In this document: positions 8,180-16,474 of the stretch, in pieces
Layout of the letters: each line of letters opens with the position of its first letter
Numbering within the stretch: position 1 is the first letter of the stretch
Origin: Aliagarivorans taiwanensis DSM 22990
GTDB taxonomy: Bacteria > Pseudomonadota > Gammaproteobacteria > Enterobacterales > Celerinatantimonadaceae
Reading direction: 5' to 3'
DNA: 42,619 bases
Assembly (NCBI RefSeq): GCF_000429505.1
Contig: NZ_AUBZ01000038.1
Coordinates: forward strand, 1-42,619
Translations under genes and position numbers: made by a program
The notes under the pieces: generated by a model
Seen by the model: the letters and a program-made list of their open reading frames with translations, nothing else
What the model was told of the DNA's origin: nothing
Databases searched by the model: none

Positions 8180-9286
8180 ATGCGAGTACTCTACGGTGTA
8201 CAAGGAACCGGGAATGGGCACATCACCCGGGCGCGCCTAATGTGTAAGGCGTTGCGTAACGCTGGCATCAAGGTTGATGTGATCATGTCCGGACGGGTGG
8301 GCGAGCGCCCCGATGTACCGGAGTTTGGCGATTACAAACAGTACAAAGGGATCACCTTCTACCACAGCAACGGCAAGATTGACCGCCTGAAGACGGCTCG
8401 AGAGCTGTCACTAGGACAAGCTTGGCGCGATATGGGTAAGCTCAACCTCGACCGTTATGAAATGCTGATCAACGACTTTGAGCCACTCACCGCTTGGGCC
8501 GCTAAACGCCACGGCCTGCCGAGTGTCTCGGTGTCGCATCAAGCGGCGTTTACCCAAAATATTCCTACTCGTGACATGGGGACTTTCAACCGACTATTGG
8601 CCCATCACTATGCGCCTTGCCAACATGCCTTGGGAGTACATTGGTATCACTTCCAGCAAGAGATCTTGCCGCCGATCATCGAGCCGATGGAACAGGTGAC
8701 CAGCGATGGTTCGATTCTGGTTTACCTGCCCTTTGAAGAGCTACAAGAAGTGATCTTCTTGTTGCAGCGTTTCAGTCGCTACCAGTTTAAGTGCTTCCAC
8801 CCCGCTATTAAGAATAAGGAACAGTCAGACAACGTGATGCTGCACCCGATAGACCGCCGCGGGTTCTTGAAGGCGCTGGCTGGCTGCAGTGGGGTGTTCT
8901 GTAATGCCGGCTTCGAGCTGCCCTCGGAAGCGATGGCCGCCGGTAAGAAGCTATTGGTCAAGCCACTGCATGGCCAGTTTGAACAGGTGACCAATGCCTA
9001 CACTTTGCAAAGCTTGGGCTTGGCCTCGGTACTGCAAAGCTTGGAGCCTTTCACGGTTGACGCCTGGCTGCAGCAAGACCAAGCAGAACCGGTGATCTTC
9101 CCGGATGTGTCGGCGTTCTTGGCCAATCGGATTAAAGATGGCACCTGGCAAGACACCGAGTTGCTGAGCCAGCAGCTATGGCAACAGGTCAGCTATCCAT
9201 CGGCTACCCAGCTAGTGATTAACGATATTGAGAGCGGTGTTGAGGCAGAATCCACGGCATTGTCTAAAATTAGGCTGACTAGCTAA
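8180..9286 (+). CDS. glycosyltransferase, MJ1255/VC2487-like
   Basis: This 368-residue protein looks like a GT-B fold glycosyltransferase. The N-terminus MRVLYGVQGTGNGHITRA is the Gly-rich nucleotide-sugar transferase opening seen in the MJ1255/VC2487 family. The C-terminal half has a Gly/Glu-containing donor-site pattern, CNAGFELPSEAMAAGKKLLV (about 240-260), followed by PLHGQFEQ, as in MurG-like enzymes. No membrane helices are visible. The acceptor is unknown; the adjacent PAP2 phosphatase hints at a lipid acceptor. AAGGA precedes the ATG. A similar gene lies between leuA and ilvI in Vibrio, so the neighbourhood appears conserved. Confidence 0.85.
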   Translation: MRVLYGVQGTGNGHITRARLMCKALRNAGIKVDVIMSGRVGERPDVPEFGDYKQYKGITFYHSNGKIDRLKTARELSLGQAWRDMGKLNLDRYEMLINDFEPLTAWAAKRHGLPSVSVSHQAAFTQNIPTRDMGTFNRLLAHHYAPCQHALGVHWYHFQQEILPPIIEPMEQVTSDGSILVYLPFEELQEVIFLLQRFSRYQFKCFHPAIKNKEQSDNVMLHPIDRRGFLKALAGCSGVFCNAGFELPSEAMAAGKKLLVKPLHGQFEQVTNAYTLQSLGLASVLQSLEPFTVDAWLQQDQAEPVIFPDVSAFLANRIKDGTWQDTELLSQQLWQQVSYPSATQLVINDIESGVEAESTALSKIRLTS

Positions 9287-9310
9287 AACCACCTTGCATG
9301 GAGGATGCAA

Positions 9311-9457
9311 ATGCGTTTTTACAATGAAGATGGCGAAGCCATGGATATCGCAGATAACCTGACATTGAAAGAACTCAATGACATGGGAATCAGCGTGTCG
9401 CTCAGCGAAGATGACGACCCAGAGCAGCAGATTTGGCTGTCTGACGAAGACGAATAA
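9311..9457 (+). CDS. small acidic protein, unknown function
   Basis: This is a 48-residue open frame starting MRFYNEDGEA and ending IWLSDEDE. GGAGG (9300-9304) lies 6 nt before the ATG, and the frame ends 32 nt before a perfect terminator, which together argue that it is a real gene. Sixteen of 48 residues are Asp or Glu and only two are basic, so it is strongly acidic. No signal peptide or membrane segment is seen. It follows the glycosyltransferase by 24 nt and may be the last gene of that operon. I do not recognise a family. Confidence 0.68.
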   Translation: MRFYNEDGEAMDIADNLTLKELNDMGISVSLSEDDDPEQQIWLSDEDE

Positions 9458-9489
9458 ACGCTAACAGCCCAAAATCGACCCATTACTAA

Positions 9490-9518
9490 CCGAGAGCAGC
9501 CACTGCTCTCGGTTTTTT
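9490..9518 (+). terminator. Rho-independent terminator before ilvI
   Basis: CCGAGAGCAG (9490-9499) pairs perfectly with CTGCTCTCGG (9503-9512) around a 3-nt loop, followed by TTTTTT. It closes the PAP2-glycosyltransferase-acidic protein unit and isolates ilvIH. Confidence 0.93.
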
Positions 9519-9596
9519 ATGTTCTAGGCTGGCTGTTTTTTAGACATGCTCAGCATAAAGCCCTGACCAAAGATAAAAGCATAGACGTTTGGGTAG

Positions 9597-9651
9597 TATA
9601 AAAGTTAAGCTGGGCGCAAGGGTCACAACCCTCAGGCCAAGCCCCCCTTGG
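9597..9651 (+). promoter_or_regulatory. possible ilvIH promoter and leader hairpins
   Basis: TATAAA (9597-9602) is the best -10 candidate in the 180 bp between the terminator and ilvI; no good -35 sits 16-18 bp upstream, which would suit an activator-dependent promoter. Downstream are two short hairpins, AGGGT-caca-ACCCT (9619-9632) and CCAAG-ccccc-CTTGG (9637-9651). No branched-chain-rich leader peptide is seen. In E. coli ilvIH is activated by Lrp, but I see no provable Lrp sites here. Confidence 0.3.
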
Positions 9652-9698
9652 TCTACAACACAACATGCAATAAATAATAAAGCCTGGAGGCTGAACAC

Positions 9699-11414
9699 AT
9701 GGAGAAGTTATCCGGCGCCGAAATGGTTGTCCGCAGCTTACAGGACCAGGGAGTAAAACATATCTTTGGTTACCCTGGCGGTTCTGTATTAGATATCTAC
9801 GACGCGCTGTTCGACAGTAGCGATATTGAACACATCTTGGTCCGTCACGAGCAAGCTGCCGTCCACATGGCGGATGGTTATGCTCGCGCCACTGGTGAAG
9901 TCGGTACGGTCTTGGTCACCTCGGGACCAGGCGCTACCAACACCATTACTGGTATTGCCACCGCTTACATGGACTCGATCCCCCTCGTTGTCCTATCTGG
10001 CCAGGTCCCAACCTCGTTGATTGGCCAGGACGCGTTTCAGGAGACCGATATGATCGGTGTCTCTCGTCCGGTGGTTAAACACAGTTTCTTGGTCAAGAAG
10101 GCAGAAGACATTCCTGAGGCGATTAAGAAGGCCTATCACATAGCCGCGACCGGTCGTCCCGGCCCGGTGGTCATCGACCTGCCTAAAGATGTGCAAAACC
10201 CGCTGCTGAAATTTCCCTATGAATACCCGAAATCCGTCAGCATGCGCTCTTACAACCCTCGTCTGACTGGCCACAAAGGTCAGATCAAGCGTGCAGTGAA
10301 AGCGCTGGCTGAAGCGAAACGCCCGGTATTGTACATCGGTGGTGGTGCCATCATCGCCGACGCCGGCGAGCAGATCATGCAGCTGGCCAATCGCTTTAAC
10401 CTGCCAGTGACCTCAACCCTGATGGGCTTGGGCGCGTATCCGTCTACCGATAAAAACTTCCTCGGTATGCTCGGGATGCACGGCACCTACGAAGCCAATA
10501 TGAGTATGCATAACAGCGACCTTATCTTCGCTGTTGGTGCGCGCTTCGACGACCGGGTAACGAACAACGTTGCCAAGTTCTGTCCGAATGCCACCATCAT
10601 GCATATCGATATCGACCCTACCTCTATCTCGAAGACGGTGGTTGCTGATATCCCCATCGTGGGCTCGGTAGAACTGGTTCTAAACCAAATGCATGAGTGC
10701 ATTGAAGAGATTGGCGCGGGTAACGATGCCGACGCCATCGACGCCTGGTGGCAGAGCATCGCAGAGTGGCGTGGCCGCAACTGTTTGAGCTATCAAACCG
10801 GCGAGCAGATTAAGCCACAGCAGGTGATTGAGAGCCTGTACAAAGCGACTGATGGCGATGCCTATGTGGCATCGGATGTTGGCCAACACCAGATGTTCGC
10901 TGCGCTTTACTACCCCTTCGATAAACCGCGTCGCTGGATTAACTCCGGTGGTCTCGGCACCATGGGCTTTGGCTTCCCAGCGGCGATGGGCGTGAAACTG
11001 GCGCACCCTGATGCAACGGTCGTCTGCGTAACCGGTGATGGCTCTATTCAGATGAATATTCAAGAGCTGTCCACCTGTTTGCAATACGGTATCCCGGTGG
11101 TGATTGTGTCACTGAACAACCGCTCATTGGGCATGGTGAAGCAGTGGCAGAAGATGTTCTACGGTGGCCGACAGTCACACTCCTACATGGAGTCGGTGCC
11201 AGACTTTGTGAAGCTGGCAGAGGCCTATGGCCATGTTGGCATCAAGGTGGATCACCCGAGCGAGCTTGAAGAAGCGATGCAGCGGGCCATCAGCATCAAA
11301 GACAGAGTGGTGTTCATGGACATCATGGTGGATCCGGAAGAGCATGTGTACCCCATGCAGATTAAGACCGAATCGATGAAGGACATGTGGTTAAGCAAAA
11401 CGGAGAGAACCTAA
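9699..11414 (+). CDS. ilvI: acetolactate synthase III, large subunit
   Basis: This 571-residue thiamine-diphosphate enzyme makes 2-acetolactate or 2-aceto-2-hydroxybutyrate from pyruvate, the first common step of valine, leucine and isoleucine synthesis. The catalytic Glu is E51 in VRHEQAA. The ThDP/Mg motif begins GDGS (446-449) and ends at N453. The order is Pyr-binding, FAD-binding, then PP-binding domain, at the expected full length. GGAGG precedes the ATG. The small subunit gene ilvH starts within the stop codon (TAATG), the usual ilvIH arrangement. That close small-subunit partner and the ilvH type support ilvI rather than ilvB or ilvG. Confidence 0.96.
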   Translation: MEKLSGAEMVVRSLQDQGVKHIFGYPGGSVLDIYDALFDSSDIEHILVRHEQAAVHMADGYARATGEVGTVLVTSGPGATNTITGIATAYMDSIPLVVLSGQVPTSLIGQDAFQETDMIGVSRPVVKHSFLVKKAEDIPEAIKKAYHIAATGRPGPVVIDLPKDVQNPLLKFPYEYPKSVSMRSYNPRLTGHKGQIKRAVKALAEAKRPVLYIGGGAIIADAGEQIMQLANRFNLPVTSTLMGLGAYPSTDKNFLGMLGMHGTYEANMSMHNSDLIFAVGARFDDRVTNNVAKFCPNATIMHIDIDPTSISKTVVADIPIVGSVELVLNQMHECIEEIGAGNDADAIDAWWQSIAEWRGRNCLSYQTGEQIKPQQVIESLYKATDGDAYVASDVGQHQMFAALYYPFDKPRRWINSGGLGTMGFGFPAAMGVKLAHPDATVVCVTGDGSIQMNIQELSTCLQYGIPVVIVSLNNRSLGMVKQWQKMFYGGRQSHSYMESVPDFVKLAEAYGHVGIKVDHPSELEEAMQRAISIKDRVVFMDIMVDPEEHVYPMQIKTESMKDMWLSKTERT

Positions 11415-11908
11415 TGAGGCGCATTATTTCAGTACTGTTAGAGAACGAAGCTGGCGCCTTGTCTCGGGTTACCGGCCTGTTTTCCCAACGCGGGTTTAAC
11501 ATCGAGTCGTTGACGGTAGCGACCACCGAGGATCCAACGCTGTCGCGGATGACCATCACCAGCTTTGGCGATGAGCGAATCACCGAGCAGATCACCAAGC
11601 AACTGAATAAGTTGGTGGACGTGCTCAAGGTGCAAGAGCTGACCGAGGCGGATTTCGTGGAACGCGAGATCATGCTGGTTAAGGTCCGCGCCAGCGGTAG
11701 TGCCCGTGAGGAAGTGATCCGCACCTGCGATATCTTCCGTGGCCAGATCGTTGATGTCACCCCAAGCCTTTACGTGATGCAGCTCAGCGGCGACAGCGCT
11801 AAGCTGGATGCCTGCATTAGCACGTTGTCACAATCCACCGAGATCGTGGAAGTGGTGCGCAGTGGTGTGTGTGGCATGGGGCGGGGTGAGCGCGCACTTC
11901 GTCAGTAG
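11414..11908 (+). CDS. ilvH: acetolactate synthase III, small regulatory subunit
   Basis: At 164 residues this is the length of E. coli IlvH. The N-terminal ACT domain (RRIISVLLENEAGALSRVTG, then FSQRGFNIESL) binds valine for feedback control, and the C-terminal ALS_ss domain contacts the catalytic subunit. The ATG overlaps the ilvI stop by one base and has GGAGAG upstream, so translation is likely coupled. A frame running from 11387 inside ilvI is not needed. A strong terminator follows 34 nt after the stop. Confidence 0.96.
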   Translation: MRRIISVLLENEAGALSRVTGLFSQRGFNIESLTVATTEDPTLSRMTITSFGDERITEQITKQLNKLVDVLKVQELTEADFVEREIMLVKVRASGSAREEVIRTCDIFRGQIVDVTPSLYVMQLSGDSAKLDACISTLSQSTEIVEVVRSGVCGMGRGERALRQ

Positions 11909-11942
11909 CGCAATTCATCATTAGATTGTGGTAAACTAAGCT

Positions 11943-11967
11943 AAAGGCCGGAGATTCCGGCCTTTTT
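11943..11967 (+). terminator. ilvIH terminator
   Basis: AAAGGCCGGA (11943-11952) pairs with TCCGGCCTTT (11956-11965) around GAT, and the T-run continues to 11967. It separates ilvIH from csrD. Confidence 0.93.
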
Positions 11968-12029
11968 CATTTATAGCGCTTTTGCTATCGTGGAAATAAT
12001 AACCAGCAGCTACAACACAGGGAGCCCGC

Positions 12030-13922
12030 TTGACCTTCTCGAGACAGATCGTTTTGTTTACGGTTGCCTGTGTATTGGTTGCCTTGCTACTGACCATTAG
12101 TGGCGGGGTCATCACCTTTCGTCAGCTGGCGATTAACCAGCAAAAGCATCAGTTTGAATCCGTTGTCAGCCTGATCGATAACCAACTGGGGGTGCAGCCG
12201 GAAACCCCGGAGTTCGCCCAGTGGCTGCCAAGCTGGCTGCGCGCTCACAATATTCAGGTACTCGATGTCTCCAACCGTGGCGGCAGTATCTATACCTTTC
12301 GCGAGCTAAAGTTCACCGGTAACACCGAACAGCTTACCCACTACCAGTACCCTCTGCTGCAGCATCCGGAGTTTATGGTGCAGGTATGGGTGGAAAGCCC
12401 ACTGAAGCGGCTCAGCTACGAGCCAAGCGCCATTATTGCGATGCTGGGCGGCTTAGTGGTGATCATTGGTGGCTTGCTGGGGGTGTTCTATTGGTCCAAG
12501 CGTCTATTGCGCGGGGCCGAACTGCTCGAGGCGCGTGGTAATCGGATTCTGCTAGGGCGCTTGGAACGCGGTCGCTCCAAAGAGTGGCCCGGCGCTGCCA
12601 GCAAGGCGCTCGATCAGATGATTAGCGATCTCAAAGAGGCCCGTCAGGAGCGCAGCCGCTTTGACCGGATGATCCGCCAAAATGCCTTTATCGATGAGCT
12701 GACCAAACTGAGTAATCGCACCCACTTCCTCAATCAGTTGGAAGCGGAGATTGGCGATGCCGATGCCCACACCGGTGCGGTACTGGTTGTGTATCTCAAG
12801 GGCATGGACGACATCAACTACCAATATGCCCGCAGTGAAGGCGATGCCTTGCTTAAACAGTGCGCTGAGCTGCTGCAAAAAGCTACCGCGCGCAATGGCG
12901 AGATCAGCTTGTCGCGCTACAGCGGCGATGAGTTTGCTTTGTTGCTGCCACTGTCGACTCAAAATGACGCCGAAGACTTGGCTCACGTTATCTTGCGTGA
13001 CTTTGAGCGGATCACCTTGCCACCGCTGTGTGAAGCGGAGGACTTCTTCTACATCGGCATCGCAGGCTATCAATACGGTGATAATGCCCAGCTGGTGGTT
13101 GAGCAGGCCGAGGATGCGGTGCGGGTTGCCCAGATGCAGGGCAGCAATGGCTGGTATGTGGAAGAGCGGGAGCTTAACTCCGAGCTTACCGGCAAAGGCT
13201 CGGTGCGTTGGCGTACCACCTTGCAATACGCACTGGAGCATAAACAGCTGCACTATCAGGCGCAGCCTGTGTTCGATCAAGATGGCCAGATCCACCACCG
13301 CGAGCTACTGATCCGCATCCGCAATATGCAGGGGGCAGAGATCAACGCCGGGGTGTTTATGCCTTGGGCTAAGCGCAGTGGTCTGGTTGAGGCCTTCGAT
13401 ATAGAGACGCTCAAGTTTGCCCTTACAGCGGCGGCCAAGCACAAGCAGATACTGGCAATCAACCTAGGGGTTGAGCTGGTGCTGCAAACCCCGGTGATGA
13501 AGATGCTGGTTCAGTGGCTGTTTTCCGCGCCGGCCAAGCAGGTCGCGCGATTGGTGATCGAGTTCCGCGAAAACGAGTTGGCAGCTTTAGATGATGCGCA
13601 AATGCTGCGACTCAAGGCGCTCAATCGCAAAGGTTTACAGCTGGCGGTGGATAAAGCTGGCCAGCAGGTGCTGAGCACCCAGTACCTGAGTGAGCTATCG
13701 CTGGTCTACCTTAAACTCCATCCCAGCTTGGTCCGCGATATTCATCTGCGCCATGTCAATCGCCTGGCAGTCGGCTCGCTGATGGCCAGCTGCGCCGAGC
13801 GCACCGAAGTCATCGCTACCGGGGTTGAGCGCAACGAGGAGTGGCGGGTGCTGCAGCGCTTAGGTATCAAATCTGCGCAGGGCCATTGGTTCGGTCGGCC
13901 GGAAGCCTTTACTGAGGCGTGA
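12030..13922 (+). CDS. csrD: CsrD/MshH-like degenerate GGDEF-EAL membrane protein
   Basis: This 630-residue inner-membrane protein has a helix at about 6-28, a periplasmic stretch, a second helix at about 133-152, a linker, a GGDEF-like domain (about 210-370) and an EAL-like domain (about 385-628). E. coli CsrD directs RNase E decay of CsrB/CsrC RNAs and is enzymatically inactive; in Vibrio the same gene, mshH, heads the MSHA locus, which is the position here. The GGDEF signature is SGDEF (298-302) and the EAL motif is ELL (425-427), so neither catalytic site is canonical. The start is TTG 12030 with GGAG 5 nt upstream. Loss of the EAL Ala alone would not prove inactivity. Confidence 0.85.
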   Translation: MTFSRQIVLFTVACVLVALLLTISGGVITFRQLAINQQKHQFESVVSLIDNQLGVQPETPEFAQWLPSWLRAHNIQVLDVSNRGGSIYTFRELKFTGNTEQLTHYQYPLLQHPEFMVQVWVESPLKRLSYEPSAIIAMLGGLVVIIGGLLGVFYWSKRLLRGAELLEARGNRILLGRLERGRSKEWPGAASKALDQMISDLKEARQERSRFDRMIRQNAFIDELTKLSNRTHFLNQLEAEIGDADAHTGAVLVVYLKGMDDINYQYARSEGDALLKQCAELLQKATARNGEISLSRYSGDEFALLLPLSTQNDAEDLAHVILRDFERITLPPLCEAEDFFYIGIAGYQYGDNAQLVVEQAEDAVRVAQMQGSNGWYVEERELNSELTGKGSVRWRTTLQYALEHKQLHYQAQPVFDQDGQIHHRELLIRIRNMQGAEINAGVFMPWAKRSGLVEAFDIETLKFALTAAAKHKQILAINLGVELVLQTPVMKMLVQWLFSAPAKQVARLVIEFRENELAALDDAQMLRLKALNRKGLQLAVDKAGQQVLSTQYLSELSLVYLKLHPSLVRDIHLRHVNRLAVGSLMASCAERTEVIATGVERNEEWRVLQRLGIKSAQGHWFGRPEAFTEA

Positions 13923-14024
13923 GCTTGTTCTAAGAATACAATGATAATATCTAGCATTTCAGTGATTTATTGCCCGCAACCCGTTATAACTAAAGGTAAT
14001 TGCGCATGGAGTTAGCGAACTAGA

Positions 14025-14912
14025 ATGAAATTACCTTTCGGGAAGAGGAAAACCGGTACAACTCGTGCGAGTGTCTATATCCGTCCTCAGCTGGTACAGA
14101 TCATTACCAGTCATAAACCTGATCGCCTGTTTGAGCAAGCCGTTAACTCCCAAGATGAGTGGGCTAGCGCCATCGAAGCGTTGGCCAAAGAGGTGCGTTT
14201 GGAGCGGCAATCAGAGATAGTCGTTATCCTCAGTAGCCAGCTCTATCAGCAACTACAGGTAGAAAAGCCGAGTGTGCCTGATGAGGAGCTAGCCAGCGCC
14301 GTGCCTTGGGCGATTAAGGACATGGTGGCTGAATCGGTGACTGACTTGGTAGTGGACTACTACGATGCGCCTACTCCGCCGATGGGTGGTGCCAAGCTGA
14401 ACGTGGTCTGTGTGCGTCGACCATTAATTCAGCGTTTGGTGGATTGCTTCCAGCATAACGGTTGGGCACTAACCGGCATTACCACTGAATCGCTAGCAGT
14501 GGCCAGCGCCGAGGCCCCTTCTGAGCATTGTCTGATGCTGGTGTGGCAAGTGACAGGCTCTGAGCTTGAGCTGCTGGTACTGAAAGACGGACAGATCTTT
14601 TTCAGTCGTCACCTGCGGGCCTTCTCTCGCATTGCACAACTGCAGGAAATAGAGTTCAGCCAAGACTACTTTGACAGCTTAAGCCTTGAGCTGCAGCGCT
14701 CCATCGATTTTATTACCGCCTCGCTGAAACAGCCGGATGTTAGCCAGATCCACCTATCGCTGCCCACCCGTTTTGGCGATCACATTGTGGAGCTGTTGCA
14801 AGCCAACCTCAGTGCCAAGGTGTCGCTACTAGAGCACGCCCATATCAGCGAACCCGAGCAGTTCGATCATCTGCCGCTACTGGGCGCCTTGCAAAGCGAG
14901 GTGCTGCCATGA
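14025..14912 (+). CDS. mshI: MSHA biogenesis protein MshI
   Basis: This 295-residue protein is the first assembly gene of the MSHA (mannose-sensitive haemagglutinin) type IV pilus locus. It is a PilM/GspL-cytoplasmic-like protein: the N-terminal basic stretch leads into an actin-like fold (SVYIRPQLVQI ... VVILSSQLYQQL ... DMVAESVTDLVVDYY). No membrane helix is visible, consistent with a PilM-type role in docking MshE to the inner-membrane complex. It starts 102 nt after csrD; the promoter of the long msh operon may be in that gap but I cannot define it. Its stop overlaps the next start (ATGA). Confidence 0.9.
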   Translation: MKLPFGKRKTGTTRASVYIRPQLVQIITSHKPDRLFEQAVNSQDEWASAIEALAKEVRLERQSEIVVILSSQLYQQLQVEKPSVPDEELASAVPWAIKDMVAESVTDLVVDYYDAPTPPMGGAKLNVVCVRRPLIQRLVDCFQHNGWALTGITTESLAVASAEAPSEHCLMLVWQVTGSELELLVLKDGQIFFSRHLRAFSRIAQLQEIEFSQDYFDSLSLELQRSIDFITASLKQPDVSQIHLSLPTRFGDHIVELLQANLSAKVSLLEHAHISEPEQFDHLPLLGALQSEVLP

Positions 14913-15505
14913 AGCTAAGAGTCAATCTCTATACGCCGGAGTTTCATCCTCAGCCGGAGCGTCTATCGCTCAAGCAGGTGCTAGCGATTTGGTTGCTATT
15001 GCTGGTGGCTATGGTTGGCTGGGGTTATCTGGAGATGCAAGAAGGCCGTCAGCTGGCGGCTGAAAGAGATGTGCAGCAGCAGCGGGTCGACTCTTCCCAG
15101 CAAAACATTAATCAGCTCAATCAGGCGATAAACAGTCGTACCCTGGACCCGCGCCTGCAACAGCTGGTAGAAGCCGGCCAAGAAGAGCTGCGGGTCAAGC
15201 GCCTACTCAGCCAGCGGCTGCAGGGGAACAACTACGCCAGTGGTGGCTTCTCCGAGGCGTTTCAAGCCTTGGCGACCATCTCCCAGCAACAGCTATGGCT
15301 CAGTCAAATCACTATCAACGATGGCCGCATGTCCTTACTGGGCTTTGCCCAAGACAGCGAGCTGGTGCCACGTTGGGTGAATCAGTTTGCTGACTATCCT
15401 GCACTGTCTCAGCAAGGTTTTGCCGCGATGCAGCTGTATCGCGAAGAGCCTTATCTGCGCTTTGAGTTGCACGGTACTTTGCCAACACCGCAGGGGGCGC
15501 AATGA
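14909..15505 (+). CDS. PilN-like MSHA biogenesis protein (MshI2)
   Basis: This 198-residue bitopic membrane protein has a short cytoplasmic N-terminus with NLYTPEF (5-11), like the NLLP motif that binds PilM in type IV pili. It then has one helix (about 26-44), a Gln-rich coiled coil (about 45-95) and a small periplasmic domain. It should pair with the PilO-like MshJ and the PilM-like MshI in the alignment complex. ATGA overlaps join it to both neighbours. In some annotations this gene is called mshI2; I use no symbol because naming differs. Confidence 0.85.
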   Translation: MKLRVNLYTPEFHPQPERLSLKQVLAIWLLLLVAMVGWGYLEMQEGRQLAAERDVQQQRVDSSQQNINQLNQAINSRTLDPRLQQLVEAGQEELRVKRLLSQRLQGNNYASGGFSEAFQALATISQQQLWLSQITINDGRMSLLGFAQDSELVPRWVNQFADYPALSQQGFAAMQLYREEPYLRFELHGTLPTPQGAQ

Positions 15506-16146
15506 TCGAGCAGTTACAAGAGCGCTACTCCAGCCTCAGCATTCGCGAAAAGGTGCTGATTGCCATCGTCGGCTTGGTGCTGATTGCCTTGCCGATGTAC
15601 ACCTTCTGGATTGAAGTGGTGCAAAAGGACAACCAAGCGATTGAGCGGCAACTGGCTCAACTGCAGCAGCAGTACCAAACTAATGAGCAGGCGATGAGTG
15701 CCCTGCAACTGCGTTTGCGCGAGGACCCAAACCAGAAGCTCTCAGAGCAATTGATGGCCTTGCAAAGCGATATCAAGCTTATCGATGAGCAGTTGGCCGA
15801 GAAGCAATCAGGTCTGATCCCCGTGTCCAAGATGGCTGCAGTGCTGGAGCAGCTGTTAAAACAAAGCCCCGGGGTGAGCCTGCTCAGTATGCAGTCTTTG
15901 GCTCCTACGCCGCTGCTAAATGAGCTGGAGGCTAAACCGGGCGAGCCGAACTTTTATCGCCATGGGATACGCATTGAGCTGGAAAGCGACTACTTCTCCT
16001 TGCTGGGCTACCTGCGCAAGGTAGAAGACTTACAGCAAGGTTTTTTATGGATGCTGATCGACTATCAAGTAGAGCAGCATCCACAGGCGAAGGTGATGAT
16101 TGAGATTTACACCTTAAGCACAGCGAGGAACTTCATTGGTGCGTAA
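15502..16146 (+). CDS. mshJ: MSHA biogenesis protein MshJ (PilO-like)
   Basis: This 214-residue protein has a single N-terminal membrane helix (about 17-36, VLIAIVGLVLIALPMY), a long Gln-rich coiled coil (about 42-105), and a periplasmic ferredoxin-like domain ending in a strand with QAKVMIEIYTLS. This is the layout of PilO/GspM proteins, which heterodimerise with PilN. The start overlaps the preceding stop (ATGA), and the next gene begins before its stop, so it sits in a tightly packed operon. Confidence 0.88.
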   Translation: MIEQLQERYSSLSIREKVLIAIVGLVLIALPMYTFWIEVVQKDNQAIERQLAQLQQQYQTNEQAMSALQLRLREDPNQKLSEQLMALQSDIKLIDEQLAEKQSGLIPVSKMAAVLEQLLKQSPGVSLLSMQSLAPTPLLNELEAKPGEPNFYRHGIRIELESDYFSLLGYLRKVEDLQQGFLWMLIDYQVEQHPQAKVMIEIYTLSTARNFIGA

Positions 16147-16474
16147 TTGCTGGTTATTTATCAGCTTGCTGATAACAGGGATGGTGAACGCCAATCCGCT
16201 AAACGATCCCACCCGGCCGCCAGGGGCCAGAACGGTGGCGGCTGCGAGTTCTGAGCAGCAAAGCCTGCCTAGCTTGCAGGCGGTGTTCGTCGGCGAGCAA
16301 GCGGGGGCGATCCTCAATCAGCAGTACCTCGCACTGGGCGAGACGCGCAATGGTTATCGACTCCAGCGGGTGGAAGCAGACGCCGTGGTGGTGCTGTTCA
16401 ACAGCCAACAATACAGACTTCGATTGGATAGGGTGTCAGTTATCGAGACGGCGCCAAAGGGTAATGAGCAATGA
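16136..16474 (+). CDS. mshK: MSHA biogenesis protein MshK
   Basis: This protein of about 112 residues has an N-terminal signal-like helix (NCWLFISLLITGMVNA), followed by a PilP-like sequence: DPTRPPG (about 24-30), QAVFVGEQAGAILNQQYLALGETRNGYRLQRVEADAVVV, then RLRLD. PilP/GspC-like proteins link the inner-membrane complex to the secretin in the periplasm, which is the expected role here. Either TTG 16136 (7 nt after GAGGA) or the adjacent GTG 16139 can be the start. It overlaps mshJ by 11 nt and mshL by 4 nt. Confidence 0.85.
   Translation: MVRNCWLFISLLITGMVNANPLNDPTRPPGARTVAAASSEQQSLPSLQAVFVGEQAGAILNQQYLALGETRNGYRLQRVEADAVVVLFNSQQYRLRLDRVSVIETAPKGNEQ

Noticed and set aside
10680-11084. 134-codon minus-strand frame inside ilvI
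   Set aside because: Shadow of the ilvI coding sequence; no independent start signals.
12552-13298. 248-codon minus-strand frame inside csrD
   Set aside because: Long but antisense to the GGDEF/EAL domains; hydrophobic composition mirrors the sense codons.
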